A stretch of 64,000 nucleotides of DNA from Auanema rhodensis (taxonomy: Eukaryota > Nematoda > Chromadorea > Rhabditida > Rhabditidae): assembly GCA_964057225.1 (NCBI GenBank), contig OZ059897.1, positions 1,116,001 to 1,180,000 of the forward strand. Direction: 5' to 3'. This document shows positions 23,161-36,462 of this stretch, in pieces. The translations under genes and the position numbers were made by a program. Under the pieces are notes generated by a model that saw only the letters and a list, made by a program, of their open reading frames with translations, was not told the origin of the DNA and made no database searches. The first letter of the stretch is position 1. Each line of letters starts with the position of its first letter.

Positions 23161-24564
23161 TTTAAGCTGCGTCGATCTGTGTTATTAGATTTGAGTTAGC
23201 TTAAAAATGCACCGAGATATCAACTGATATAAGTTCACACTTATATCCTCGATTTTCACCCTGAAGAATTAATTTTTTCGTTGAAAAACATTGTCCATGG
23301 TCTTCGCCTTAAAAAAAGGAAATTAGAAACATTTACTTTCTGTAAAATTATCTTGAAATTTTTCGGGATAATTTTTGTCAAAATGTTTTTGGAAGCAATG
23401 TTGAGTGTACATGGAAACTCAACATACACTAATGCATCTTTTTTCAAACAATCATAAATAATTTTTGTATTGAGCGTTTATCAATGTAGTATAGTGCATT
23501 CGATGCGAATTTTTAAGCTGCGTCGATCTGTGTTATTAGATTTGAGTTAGCTTAAAAATGCACCGAGATATCAACTGATATAAGTTCACACTTATATCCT
23601 CGATTTTCACCCTGAAGAATTAATTTTTTCGTTGAAAAACATTGTCCATGGTCTTCGCCTTAAAAAAAGGAAATTAGAAACATTTACTTTCTGTAAAATT
23701 ATCTTGAAATTTTTCGGGATAATTTTTGTCAAAATGTTTTTGGAAGCAATGTTGAGTGTACATGGAAACTCAACATACACTAATGCATCATTTTTCAAAC
23801 AATCATAAATAATTTTTGTATTGAGCGTTTCTCAATGTTATATAGTGCATTCGATGCGGATTTTTAAGCTGCGTCGATCTGTGTTATTAGATTTGAGTTC
23901 GCTTAAAAATGCACCGAGATATCAACTGATATAAGTTCACACTTACATCCTCGATTTTCACCCTGAAGAATTAATTTTTTCGTTGAATAAAATTGTCCAT
24001 CGTCTTCGCCTTGAGAAAAGGAATCTAAGAACATCTAGTTTTTGTAAAATTATCTTGAAATTTTTCGGGAAAATTTTTGTCAAAATGTTTTTGGAAGCAA
24101 TGTTGAGTGTACATGGAAACTCAACATACACTAATGCATCATTTTTCAAACAATCATAAATAATTTTTGTATTGAGCGTTTTTCAATGTAGTATAATGCA
24201 TTCGATGCGGATTTTTAAGCTGCGTCGATCTGTGTTATCAGATTTGAGTTAGCTTAAAAATGCACCGAGATATCAACTGATATAAGTTCACACTTATATC
24301 CTCGATTTTCACCCTGAAGAATTAATTTTTTCGTTGAATAACATTGTCCATCGTCTTCGCCTTAAAAAAAAGAATCTAAAAACATCTACTTTTTGTAAAA
24401 TTATCTTGAAATTTTTTGGGGAAATTTTTGTCAAAATGTTTTTGGAAGCAATGTTGAGTGTACATGGAAACTCAACATACACTAATGCATCATTTTTCAA
24501 ACAATCATAAATAATTTTTGTATTGAGCGTTTCTCAATGTAGTATAGTGCATTCGAAACGGATT
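22812..24564. repeat. Five-monomer higher-order repeat, copy 2 (1753 bp)
   Basis: This is the second copy of 21059-22811. Its first unit is a hybrid: the left part has CTTACATCC and GAATAAAATTG as in the unit at 22110, and only from about 22955 does it follow the 349-bp unit. The exchange that made the tandem copy therefore fell inside a monomer. Confidence 0.8.
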
Positions 24565-26319
24565 TTCAAGCTGCGTCGATCTGTGTTATCAGATTTGCGC
24601 TAGCTTAAAAATGCACCGAGATATCAACTGATATAAGTTCACACTTATATCCTCGATTTTCACCCTGAAGAATTAATTTTTTCGTTGAATAATATTGTCC
24701 ATCGTCTTCGCCTTGAAAAAAGGAATCTAAAAACTTCTACTCTTCGTTAAATTATCTTGAAATTTTTCGGGAAAATTTTTGTCAAAATGTTTTTGGAAGC
24801 AATGTTGAGTGTACATGGAAACTCAACATACACTAATGCATCATTTTTCAAACAATCATAAATAATTTTTGTATTGAGCGTTTCTCAATGTTATATAGTG
24901 CATTCGATGCGGATTTTTAAGCTGCGTCGATCTGTGTTATTAGATTTGAGTTAGCTTAAAAATGCACCGAGATATCAACTGATATAAGTTCACACTTATA
25001 TCCTCGATTTTCACCCTGAAGAATTAATTTTTTCGTTGAATAATAATGTCCATCGTCTTTGCCTTGAAAAAAGGAATCTAAAAACTTCTACTCTTCGTTA
25101 AATTATCTTGAAATTTTTCGGGAAAATTTTTGTCAAAATGTTTTTGGAAGCAATGTTGAGTGTACATGGAAACTCAACATACACTAATGCATCATTTTTC
25201 AAACAATCATAAATAATTTTTGTATTGAGCGTTTATCCATGTAGTATAGTGCATTCGATGCGGATTTTTAAGCTGCGTCGATCTGTGTTATCAGATTTGA
25301 GTTAGCTTAAAAATGCACCGAGATATCAACTGATATAAGTTCACACTTATATCCTCGATTTTCACCCTGAAGAATTAATTTTTTCGTTGAATAATAATGT
25401 CCATCGTCTTTGCCTTGAAAAAAGGAATCTAAAAACTTCTACTCTTCGTTAAATTATCTTGAAATTTTTCGGGAAAATTTTTGTCAAAATGTTTTTGGAA
25501 GCAATGTTGAGTATACATGGAAACTCAACATACACTAATGCATCATTTTTCAAACAATCATAAATAATTTTTGTATTGAGCGTTTCTCAATGTGGTATAG
25601 TGCATTCGAAACAAATGTTTAAGCTGCGTCGATCTGTGTTATCAGATTTGCGCTAGCTTAAAAATGCACCGAGATATCAACTGATATAAGTTCACACTTA
25701 TATCCTCGATTTTCACCCTGAAGAATTAATTTTTTCGTTGAATAATAATGTCCATCGTCTTCGCCTTGAAATATGGAATCTAAAAACTTCTACTCTTCGT
25801 TAAATTATCTTGAAATTTTTCGGGAAAATTTTTGTCAAAATGTTTTTGGAAGCAATGTTGAGTGTACATGGAAACTCAACATACACTAATGCATCATTTT
25901 TCAAACAATCATAAATAATTTTTGTATTGAGCGTTTCTCAATGTGGTATAGTGCATTCGAAACAAATGTTTAAGCTGCGTCGATCTGTGTTATCAGATTT
26001 GCGCTAGCTTAAAAATGCACCGAGATATCAACTGATATAAGTTCACACTTGTATCCTCGATTTTCACCCTGAAGAATTAATTTTTTCGTTGAATAATAAT
26101 GTCCATCGTCTTCGCCTTGAAAAAAGGAATCTAAAAACTTCTACTCTTCGTTAAATTATCTTGAAATTTTTCGGAAAAATTTTTGTCAAAATGTTTTTGG
26201 AAGCAATGTTGAGTGTACATGGAAACTCAACATACAATAATGCATCATTTTTCAAACAATCATAAATAATTTTTGTATTGAGCGTTATTCAATGTAGTAT
26301 AGTGCATTCGATGCGGATT

Positions 26320-28425
26320 TTTAAGCTGCTTCGATCTGTGTTATCAGATTTGCGCTAGCTTAGAAATGCACCGAGATATCAACTGATATAAGTTCACACT
26401 TATATCCTCGATTTTCACCCTGAAGAATTAATTTTTTCGTTGAATAATAATGTCCATCGTCTTTGCCTTGAAAAAAGGAATCTAAAAACTTCTACTCTTC
26501 GTTAAATTATCTTGAAATTTTTCGGGAAAATTTTTGTCAAAATGTTTTTGGAAGCAATGTTGAGTATACATGGAAACTCAACATACACTAATGCATCATT
26601 TTTCAAACAATCATAAATAATTTTTGTATTGAGCGTTTCTCAATGTGGTATAGTGCATTCGAAACAAATGTTTAAGCTGCGTCGATCTGTGTTATCAGAT
26701 TTGCGCTAGCTTAAAAATGCACCGAGATATCAACTGATATAAGTTCACACTTATATCCTCGATTTTCACCCTGAAGAATTAATTTTTTCGTTGAATAATA
26801 ATGTCCATCGTCTTCGCCTTGAAATATGGAATCTAAAAACTTCTACTCTTCGTTAAATTATCTTGAAATTTTTCGGGAAAATTTTTGTCAAAATGTTTTT
26901 GGAAGCAATGTTGAGTGTACATGGAAACTCAACATACACTAATGCATCATTTTTCAAACAATCATAAATAATTTTTGTATTGAGCGTTTCTCAATGTGGT
27001 ATAGTGCATTCGAAACAAATGTTTAAGCTGCGTCGATCTGTGTTATCAGATTTGCGCTAGCTTAAAAATGCACCGAGATATCAACTGATATAAGTTCACA
27101 CTTATATCCTCGATTTTCACCCTGAAGAATTAATTTTTTCGTTGAATAATAATGTCCATCGTCTTCGCCTTGAAATATGGAATCTAAAAACTTCTACTCT
27201 TCGTTAAATTATCTTGAAATTTTTCGGGAAAATTTTTGTCAAAATGTTTTTGGAAGCAATGTTGAGTGTACATGGAAACTCAACATACACTAATGCATCA
27301 TTTTTCAAACAATCATAAATAATTTTTGTATTGAGCGTTTCTCAATGTGGTATAGTGCATTCGAAACAAATGTTTAAGCTGCGTCGATCTGTGTTTTCAG
27401 ATTTGCGCTAGCTTAAAAATGCACCGAGATATCAACTGATATAAGTTCACACTTATATCCTCGATTTTCACCCTAAAGAATTAATTTTTTCGTTGAATAA
27501 CATTGTCCATCGTTTTCGCCTTGAAAAAAGGAATTTAAAAACATCTACTCTTCGTTAAATTATCTTGAAATTTTTCGGGAAAATTTTTGTCAAAATGTTT
27601 TTGGAAGCAATGTTGAGTGTACATGGAAACTCAACATACACTAATGCATCATTTTTCAAACAATCATAAATAATTTTTGTATTGAGCGTTTCTCAATGTG
27701 GTATAGTGCATTCGAAACAAATGTTTAAGCTGCGTCGATCTGTGTTATCAGATTTGCGCTAGCTTAAAAATGCACCGAGATATCAACTGATATAAGTTCA
27801 CACTTGTATCCTCGATTTTCACCCTGAAGAATTAATTTTTTCGTTGAATAATAATGTCCATCGTCTTAGCCTTGAAAAAAGGAATCTAAAAACTTCTACT
27901 CTTCGTTAAATTAGCTTGAAATTTTTCGGAAAAATTTTTGTCAAAATGTTTTTGGAAGCAATGTTGAGTGTACATGGAAACTCAACATACAATAATGCAT
28001 CATTTTTCAAACAATCATAAATAATTTTTGTATTGAGCGTTATTCAATGTAGTATAGTGCATTCGATGCGGATTTTTAAGCTGCTTCGATCTGTGTTATC
28101 AGATTTGCGCTAGCTTAGAAATGCACCGAGATATCAACTGATATAAGTTCACACTTATATCCTCGATTTTCACCCTGAAGAATTAATTTTTTCGTTGAAT
28201 AATAATGTCCATCGTCTTTGCCTTGAAAAAAGGAATCTAAAAACTTCTACTCTTCGTTAAATTATCTTGAAATTTTTCGGAAAAATTTTTGTCAAAATGT
28301 TTTTGGAAGCAATGTTGAGTGTACATGGAAACTCAACATACAATAATGCATCATTTTTCAAACAATCATAAATAATTTTTGTATTGAGCGTTATTCAATG
28401 TAGTATAGTGCATTCGATGCGGATT
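26320..28425. repeat. Domain B six-monomer repeat S-T-T-P-Q-R
   Basis: Six units start at 26320 with the GAGTATACATGG type and end with an ACAATAATG type. The first five types recur in order at 28426-30180. The offset is 2106 bp. Confidence 0.75.
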
Positions 28426-30180
28426 TTTAAGCTGCTTCGATCTGTGTTATCAGATTTGCGCTAGCTTAGAAATGCACCGAGATATCAACTGATATAAGTT
28501 CACACTTATATCCTCGATTTTCACCCTGAAGAATTAATTTTTTCGTTGAATAATAATGTCCATCGTCTTTGCCTTGAAAAAAGGAATCTAAAAACTTCTA
28601 CTCTTCGTTAAATTATCTTGAAATTTTTCGGGAAAATTTTTGTCAAAATGTTTTTGGAAGCAATGTTGAGTATACATGGAAACTCAACATACACTAATGC
28701 ATCATTTTTCAAACAATCATAAATAATTTTTGTATTGAGCGTTTCTCAATGTGGTATAGTGCATTCGAAACAAATGTTTAAGCTGCGTCGATCTGTGTTA
28801 TCAGATTTGCGCTAGCTTAAAAATGCACCGAGATATCAACTGATATAAGTTCACACTTATATCCTCGATTTTCACCCTGAAGAATTAATTTTTTCGTTGA
28901 ATAATAATGTCCATCGTCTTCGCCTTGAAATATGGAATCTAAAAACTTCTACTCTTCGTTAAATTATCTTGAAATTTTTCGGGAAAATTTTTGTCAAAAT
29001 GTTTTTGGAAGCAATGTTGAGTGTACATGGAAACTCAACATACACTAATGCATCATTTTTCAAACAATCATAAATAATTTTTGTATTGAGCGTTTCTCAA
29101 TGTGGTATAGTGCATTCGAAACAAATGTTTAAGCTGCGTCGATCTGTGTTATCAGATTTGCGCTAGCTTAAAAATGCACCGAGATATCAACTGATATAAG
29201 TTCACACTTATATCCTCGATTTTCACCCTGAAGAATTAATTTTTTCGTTGAATAATAATGTCCATCGTCTTCGCCTTGAAATATGGAATCTAAAAACTTC
29301 TACTCTTCGTTAAATTATCTTGAAATTTTTCGGGAAAATTTTTGTCAAAATGTTTTTGGAAGCAATGTTGAGTGTACATGGAAACTCAACATACACTAAT
29401 GCATCATTTTTCAAACAATCATAAATAATTTTTGTATTGAGCGTTTCTCAATGTGGTATAGTGCATTCGAAACAAATGTTTAAGCTGCGTCGATCTGTGT
29501 TTTCAGATTTGCGCTAGCTTAAAAATGCACCGAGATATCAACTGATATAAGTTCACACTTATATCCTCGATTTTCACCCTAAAGAATTAATTTTTTCGTT
29601 GAATAACATTGTCCATCGTTTTCGCCTTGAAAAAAGGAATTTAAAAACATCTACTCTTCGTTAAATTATCTTGAAATTTTTCGGGAAAATTTTTGTCAAA
29701 ATGTTTTTGGAAGCAATGTTGAGTGTACATGGAAACTCAACATACACTAATGCATCATTTTTCAAACAATCATAAATAATTTTTGTATTGAGCGTTTCTC
29801 AATGTGGTATAGTGCATTCGAAACAAATGTTTAAGCTGCGTCGATCTGTGTTATCAGATTTGCGCTAGCTTAAAAATGCACCGAGATATCAACTGATATA
29901 AGTTCACACTTGTATCCTCGATTTTCACCCTGAAGAATTAATTTTTTCGTTGAATAATAATGTCCATCATCTTAGCCTTGAAAAAAGGAATCTAAAAACT
30001 TCTACTCTTCGTTAAATTAGCTTGAAATTTTTCGGAAAAATTTTTGTCAAAATGTTTTTGGAAGCAATGTTGAGTGTACATGGAAACTCAACATACAATA
30101 ATGCATCATTTTTCAAACAATCATAAATAATTTTTGTATTGAGCGTTATTCAATGTAGTATAGTGCATTCGATGCGGATT
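28426..30180. repeat. Domain B five-monomer version S-T-T-P-Q
   Basis: This is the same order as 26320-28425 but without the R unit. The P unit (about 29479-29829) again has GTGTTTTCAG and CACCCTAAAG. The Q unit carries a private change, CATCATCTTAGCC, which reappears at about 46391 in the second macro-repeat copy. Confidence 0.75.
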
Positions 30181-31935
30181 TTTAAGCTGCTTCGATCTGT
30201 GTTATCAGATTTGCGCTAGCTTAGAAATGCACCGAGATATCAACTGATATAAGTTCACACTTATATCCTCGATTTTCACCCTGAAGAATTAATTTTTTCG
30301 TTGAATAATAATGTCCATCGTCTTTGCCTTGAAAAAAGGAATCTAAAAACTTCTACTCTTCGTTAAATTATCTTGAAATTTTTCGGGAAAATTTTTGTCA
30401 AAATGTTTTTGGAAGCAATGTTGAGTATACATGGAAACTCAACATACACTAATGCATCATTTTTCAAACAATCATAAATAATTTTTGTATTGAGCGTTTC
30501 TCAATGTGGTATAGTGCATTCGAAACAAATGTTTAAGCTGCGTCGATCTGTGTTATCAGATTTGCGCTAGCTTAAAAATGCACCGAGATATCAACTGATA
30601 TAAGTTCACACTTATATCCTCGATTTTCACCCTGAAGAATTAATTTTTTCGTTGAATAATAATGTCCATCGTCTTCGCCTTGAAATATGGAATCTAAAAA
30701 CTTCTACTCTTCGTTAAATTATCTTGAAATTTTTCGGGAAAATTTTTGTCAAAATGTTTTTGGAAGCAATGTTGAGTGTACATGGAAACTCAACATACAC
30801 TAATGCATCATTTTTCAAACAATCATAAATAATTTTTGTATTGAGCGTTTCTCGATGTGGTATAGTGCATTCGAAACAAATGTTTAAGCTGCGTCGATCT
30901 GTGTTATCAGATTTGCGCTAGCTTAAAAATGCACCGAGATATCAACTGATATAAGTTCACACTTATATCCTCGATTTTCACCCTAAAGAATTAATTTTTT
31001 CGTTGAATAACATTGTCCATCGTTTTCGCCTTGAAAAAAGGAATTTAAAAACATCTACTCTTCGTTAAATTATCTTGAAATTTTTCGGGAAAATTTTTGT
31101 CAAAATGTTTTTGGAAGCAATGTTGAGTGAACATGGAAACTCAACATACACTAATGCATCATTTTTCAAACAATCATAAATAATTTTTGTATTGAGCGTT
31201 TCTCAATGTGGTATAGTGCATTCGAAACAAATGTTTAAGCTGCGTCGATCTGTGTTATCAGATTTGCGCTAGCTTAAAAATGCACCGAGATATCAACTGA
31301 TATAAGTTCACACTTGTATCCTCGATTTTCACCCTGAAGAATTAATTTTTTCGTTGAATAATAATGTCCATCGTCTTCGCCTTGAAAAAAGGAATCTAAA
31401 AACTTCTACTCTTCGTTAAATTATCTTGAAATTTTTCGGAAAAATTTTTGTCAAAATGTTTTTGGAAGCAATGTTGAGTGTACATGGAAACTCAACATAC
31501 AATAATGCATCATTTTTCAAACAATCATAAATAATTTTTGTATTGAGCGTTATTCAATGTAGTATAATGCATTCGATGCGGATTTTTAAGCTGCTTCGAT
31601 CTGTGTTATCAGATTTGCGCTAGCTTAGAAATGCACCGAGATATCAACTGATATAAGTTCACACTTATATCCTCGATTTTCACCCTGAAGAATTAATTTT
31701 TTCGTTGAATAACATTGTCCATCGTCTTCGCCTTGAAAAAAGGAATCTAAAAACTTCTACTCTTCGTTAAATTATCTTGAAATTTTTCGGGAAAATTTTT
31801 GTCAAAATGTTTTTGGAAGCAATGTTGAGTGTACATGGAAACTCAACATACACTAATGCATCATTTTTCAAACGATCATAACTAATTTTTGTATTGAGCG
31901 TTTCTTAAAGTATTATAGTGCATTCGATGCGGATT

Positions 31936-33339
31936 TTTAAGCTGCGTCGATCTGTCTTATCCGATTTGCGCTAGCTTAAAAATGCACCGAGATATCAACT
32001 GATATAAGTTCACACTTATATCCTCGATTTTCACCATGAAGAATTAATTTTTTCGTTGAATAACATTGTCCATCGTCTTTGCCTTGAAAAAAGGAATCCA
32101 AACACATATAATTTTCCTGAAATTATTTTGAAATTTTTCGGGAAAATTTTTGTCAAAATGTTTTTGGAAGCAATGTTGAGTGTACATGGAAACTCAACAT
32201 ACACTAATGCATCATTTTTCAAACGATCATAACTAATTTTTGTATTGAGCGTTTCTTAAAGTATTATAGTGCATTCGATGCGGATTTTTAAGCTGCGTCG
32301 ATCTGTCTTATCCGATTTGCGCTAGCTTAAAAATGCACCGAGATATCAACTGATATAAGTTCACACTTATATCCTCGATTTTCACCCTGAAGAATTAATT
32401 TTTTCGTTGAATAACATTGTCCATCGTCTTTGCCTTGAAAAAAGAAATCTAAAAACATCTACTTTTCGTAAAATTATCTTGAAATTTTTCAGGAAAATTT
32501 TTGTCAAAATGTTTTTGGAAGCAATGTTGAGTGTACATGGAAACTCAACATACACTAATGCATCATTTTTCAAACAATCATAAATAATTTTTGTATTGAG
32601 CGTTTCTCAATGTAGTATAGTGCATTCGAAACGGATTTTTAAGCTGCGTCGATCTGTGTTATCAGATTTGCGCTAGCTTAAAAATGCACCGAGATATCAA
32701 CTGATATAAGTTCACACTTATATCCTCGATTTTCACCCTGAAGAATTAATTTTTTCGTTGAATAACATTGTCCATCGTTTTCGCCTCGAAAAAAGGAATC
32801 TAAAAACATCTACTCTTCGTTAAATTATCTTGAAATTTTTCGGGAAAATTTTTGTCAAAATGTTTTTGAAAGCAATGTTGAGTGTACATGGAAACTCAAC
32901 ATACACTAATGCATCATTTTTCAAACAATCATAAATAATTTTTGTATTGAGCGTTATTCAATGTAGTATAGTGCATTCGATGCGGATTTTTAAGCTGCTT
33001 CGATCTGTGTTATCAGATTTGCGCTAGCTTAGAAATGCACCGAGATATCAACTGATATAAGTTCACACTTATATCCTCGATTTTCACCCTGAAGAATTAA
33101 TTTTTTCGTTGAATAACATTGTCCATCGTCTTCGCCTTGAAAAAAGGAATCTAAAAACTTCTACTCTTCGTTAAATTATCTTGAAATTTTTCGGAAAAAG
33201 TTTTGTCAAAATGTTTTTGGAAGCAATGTTGAGTGTACATGGAAACTCAACATACAATAATGCATCATTTTTCAAACAATCATAAATAATTTTTGTATTG
33301 AGCGTTATTCAATGTAGTATAGTGCATTCGATGCGGATT
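31936..33339. repeat. Four-monomer block, partly repeated to the right
   Basis: Units at 31936, 32287 and 32638 are followed by an ACAATAATG-type unit; the first three types then recur at 33340, 33691 and 34042. The pattern is also present at 48361-49764 with repeats at 49765-50817. The first unit of each group has CACCATGAAG. The copies at 33340 and 49765 differ in their variable block (CTTCTACTCTTCG against CACATATAATTTTCG), so one has been converted. Confidence 0.7.
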
Positions 33340-35094
33340 TTTAAGCTGCTTCGATCTGTGTTATCAGATTTGCGCTAGCTTAGAAATGCACCGAGATATC
33401 AACTGATATAAGTTCACACTTATATCCTCGATTTTCACCATGAAGAATTAATTTTTTCGTTGAATAACATTGTCCATCGTCTTTGCCTTGAAAAAAGGAA
33501 TCTAAAAACTTCTACTCTTCGTGAAATTATTTTGAAATTTTTCGGGAAAATTTTTGTCAAAATGTTTTTGGAAGCAATGTTGAGTGTACATGGAAACTCA
33601 ACATACACTAATGCATCATTTTTCAAACGATCATAACTAATTTTTGTATTGAGCGTTTCTTAAAGTATTATAGTGCATTCGATGCGGATTTTTAAGCTGC
33701 GTCGATCTGTCTTATCCGATTTGCGCTAGCTTAAAAATGCACCGAGATATCAACTGATATAAGTTCACACTTATATCCTCGATTTTCACCCTGAAGAATT
33801 AATTTTTTCGTTGAATAACATTGTCCATCGTCTTTGCCTTGAAAAAAGAAATCTAAAAACATCTACTTTTCGTAAAATTATCTTGAAATTTTTCAGGAAA
33901 ATTTTTGTCAAAATGTTTTTGGAAGCAATGTTGAGTGTACATGGAAACTCAACATACACTAATGCATCATTTTTCAAACAATCATAAATAATTTTTGTAT
34001 TGAGCGTTTCTCAATGTAGTATAGTGCATTCGAAACGGATTTTTAAGCTGCGTCGATCTGTGTTATCAGATTTGCGCTAGCTTAAAAATGCACCGAGATA
34101 TCAACTGATATAAGTTCACACTTATATCCTCGATTTTCACCCTGAAGAATTAATTTTTTCGTTGAATAACATTGTCCATCGTTTTCGCCTCGAAAAAAGA
34201 AATCTAAAAACTTCTACTCTTCGTTAAATTATCTTGAAATTTTTCGGGAAAATTTTTGTCAAAATGTTTTTGAAAGCAATGTTGAGTGTACATGGAAACT
34301 CAACATACACTAATGCATCATTTTTCAAACAATCATAAATAATTTTTGTATTGAGCGTTTCTTAATGTATCATAGTGCATTCGATGCGGATTCTTAAGCT
34401 GCTTCGATCTGTGTTATCAGATTTGCGCTAGCTTAAAAATGCACCAAGATATCAACTGATATAAGTTCACACTTATATCCTCGATTTTCACCCTGAAGAA
34501 TTAATTTTTTCGTTGAATAACATTGTCCATCGTCTTTGCCTTGAAAAAAGGAATCCAAACACATCTACTTTTCGTGAAATTATTTTGAAATTTTTCGGGA
34601 AAATTTTTGTCAAAATGTTTTTGGAAGCAATGTTGAGTGTACATGGAAACTCAACATACACTAATGCATCATTTTTCAAACAATCATAAATAATTTTTGT
34701 ATTGAGCGTTTCTCAATGTAGTATAGTGCATTCGATGCGGATTTTTAAGCTGCGTCGATCTGTCTTATCCGATTTGCGCTAGCTTAAAAATGCACCGAGA
34801 TATCAACTGATATAAGTTCACACTTATATCCTCGATTTTCACCCTGAAGAATTAATTTTTTCGTTAAATAACATTGTCCATCGTCTTCGCCTTGAAAAAA
34901 GAAATCTAAAAACATCTACTTTTCGTAAAATTATCTTGAAATTTTTCAGGAAAATTTTTGTCAAAATGTTTTTGGAAGCAATGTTAAGTGTACATGGAAA
35001 CTCAACATACACTAATGCATCATTTTTCAAACGATCATAACTTATTTTTGTATTGAGCGTTTCTTAATGTATTATAGTGCATTCGATGCGGATT

Positions 35095-35444
35095 TTTAAA
35101 CTGCGTCGATCTGTCTTATCCGATTTGCGCTAGCTTAAAAATGCACCAAGATATCAACTGATATAAGTTCACACTTATATCCTCGATTTTCACCCTGAAG
35201 AATTAATTTTTTCGTTGATTAACATTGTCCATCGTTTTTGCCTTGAAAAAGAAATCTAAAAACATCTACTTTTCGTAAAATTATCTTGAATTTTTTCAGG
35301 AAAATTTTTGTCAAAATGTTTTTGGAAGCAATGTTAAGTGTACATGGAAACTCAACATACACTAATGCATCATTTTTCAAACGATCATAACTTATTTTTG
35401 TATTGAGCGTTTCTTAATGTATTATAGTGCATTCGATGCGGATT
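35095..35444. repeat. 350-bp monomer
   Basis: The run of A in CCTTGAAAAAGAAATC is one base shorter than usual. The same unit recurs at 37516, 51520 and 53941, always directly before the 316-bp unit, and once alone at 20007 in domain A. Confidence 0.88.
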
Positions 35445-35760
35445 TTTAAGCTGCGTCGATCTGTCTTATCAGATTTGCGCTAGCTTAAAAATGCACCAAG
35501 ATATCAACTGATATAAGTTCACACTTATATCCTCGATTTTCACCCTGAAGAATTAATTTTTTCGTTGATTAACATTGTCCATCGTCTTTGCCTTGAAAAA
35601 AGGAATCTAAAAACATCTACTTTTTGTCAAAATGTTTTTGAAAGCAATGTTGAGTGTACATGGAAACTCAACATACACTAATGCAACATTTTTCAAACGA
35701 TCATAACTAATTTTTGTATTGAGCGTTTCTTAATGTATTATAGTGCATTCGATGCGGATT
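35445..35760. repeat. 316-bp monomer with a 35-bp internal deletion
   Basis: At 35621-35627 a single TTTTTGT replaces the segment that in neighbours runs from one TTTTTGT to a second one 35 bp further on. Everything between the two 7-bp direct repeats, plus one repeat copy, is lost. This removes the A/T-tract half of the variable block but leaves the invariant core and all three inverted repeats intact. Confidence 0.92.
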
Positions 35761-36462
35761 TTTAAGCTGCTTCGATCTGTGTTATCAGATTTGCGCTAGC
35801 TTAAAAATGCACCGAGATATCAACTGATATAAGTTCACACTTATATCCTCGATTTTCACCCTGAAGAATTAATTTTTTCGTTGAATAACATTGTCCATCG
35901 TCTTCGCCTTGAAAAAAGAAATCTAAAAACATCTACTTTTGGTAAAATTATTTTGAAATTTTTCAGCAAAATTTTTGTCAAAATGTTTTTGGAATCAATG
36001 TTGAGTGTACATGGAAACTCAACATACACTAATGCAACATTTTTCAAACGATCATAACTAATTTTTGTATTGAGCGTTTCTTAATGTATTATAGTGCATT
36101 CGATGCGGATTTTTAAGCTGCTTCGATCTGTGTTATCAGATTTGCGCTAGCTTAAAAATGCACCGAGATATCAACTGATATAAGTTCACACTTATATCCT
36201 CGATTTTCACCCTGATGAATTAATTTTTTCGTTGAATAACATTGTCCATCGTCTTCGCCTTGAAAAAAGAAATCTAAAAACATCTACTTTTTGTAAAATT
36301 ATCTTGAAATTTTTCGGGAAAATTTTTGTCAAAATGTTTTTGGAAGCAATGTTGAGTGTACATGGAAACTCAACATACACTAATGCATCATTTTTCAAAC
36401 AATCATAAATAATTTTTGTATTGAGCGTTTCTCAATGTAGTATAGTGCATTCGAAACGGATT

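Larger units (their letters stand above)
1..24564. repeat. Domain A: 70 monomers
   Basis: Domain A has its own set of diagnostic variants. These include GAGTTAGC in place of GCGCTAGC, CAATTGAAATAAG in place of CAACTGATATAAG, CTAGTTTTTGTAAAATTATC, GGAACAAATG or GAAACAAATG at the monomer join, and runs of A in CCTTAAAAAAAAGAATC. The length is 70 x 351 minus 6 bp, the 6 bp coming from four short monomers. Monomer types are shuffled into nested higher-order repeats listed separately. Two units at the left edge (1-702) resemble the pairs at 5617-6318 and 12636-13337. Confidence 0.85.
24565..31935. repeat. Domain B: 21 monomers
   Basis: Monomers here carry ACTTCTACTCTTCGTTAAAT or ACATCTACTCTTCGTTAAAT in the variable block, and most have GAATAATAATGTCC in place of GAATAACATTGTCC. 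The GTTAAAT change puts a TAA into the reverse-strand frame of every unit. Types S (GAGTATACATGG), T (GAAATATGG), P (CACCCTAAAG), Q (CTTAGCC with AATTAGCTTG), R and U (ACAATAATG) follow one another as S T U, S T T P Q R, S T T P Q, S T P U V from about 25267. All units are 351 bp. Confidence 0.85.
34042..36462. repeat. Seven-monomer repeat, copy 1 (2421 bp)
   Basis: Seven units include one of 350 bp and one of 316 bp, so the period is 7 x 351 minus 36. The same series follows at 36463-38883 and, 16425 bp away, at 50467-52887 and 52888-55308. Shared marks include GCCTCGAAAAAAG, AATGTATCATAGTG, GGATTCTTAAGC and CCAAACACATCTAC. Confidence 0.85.
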
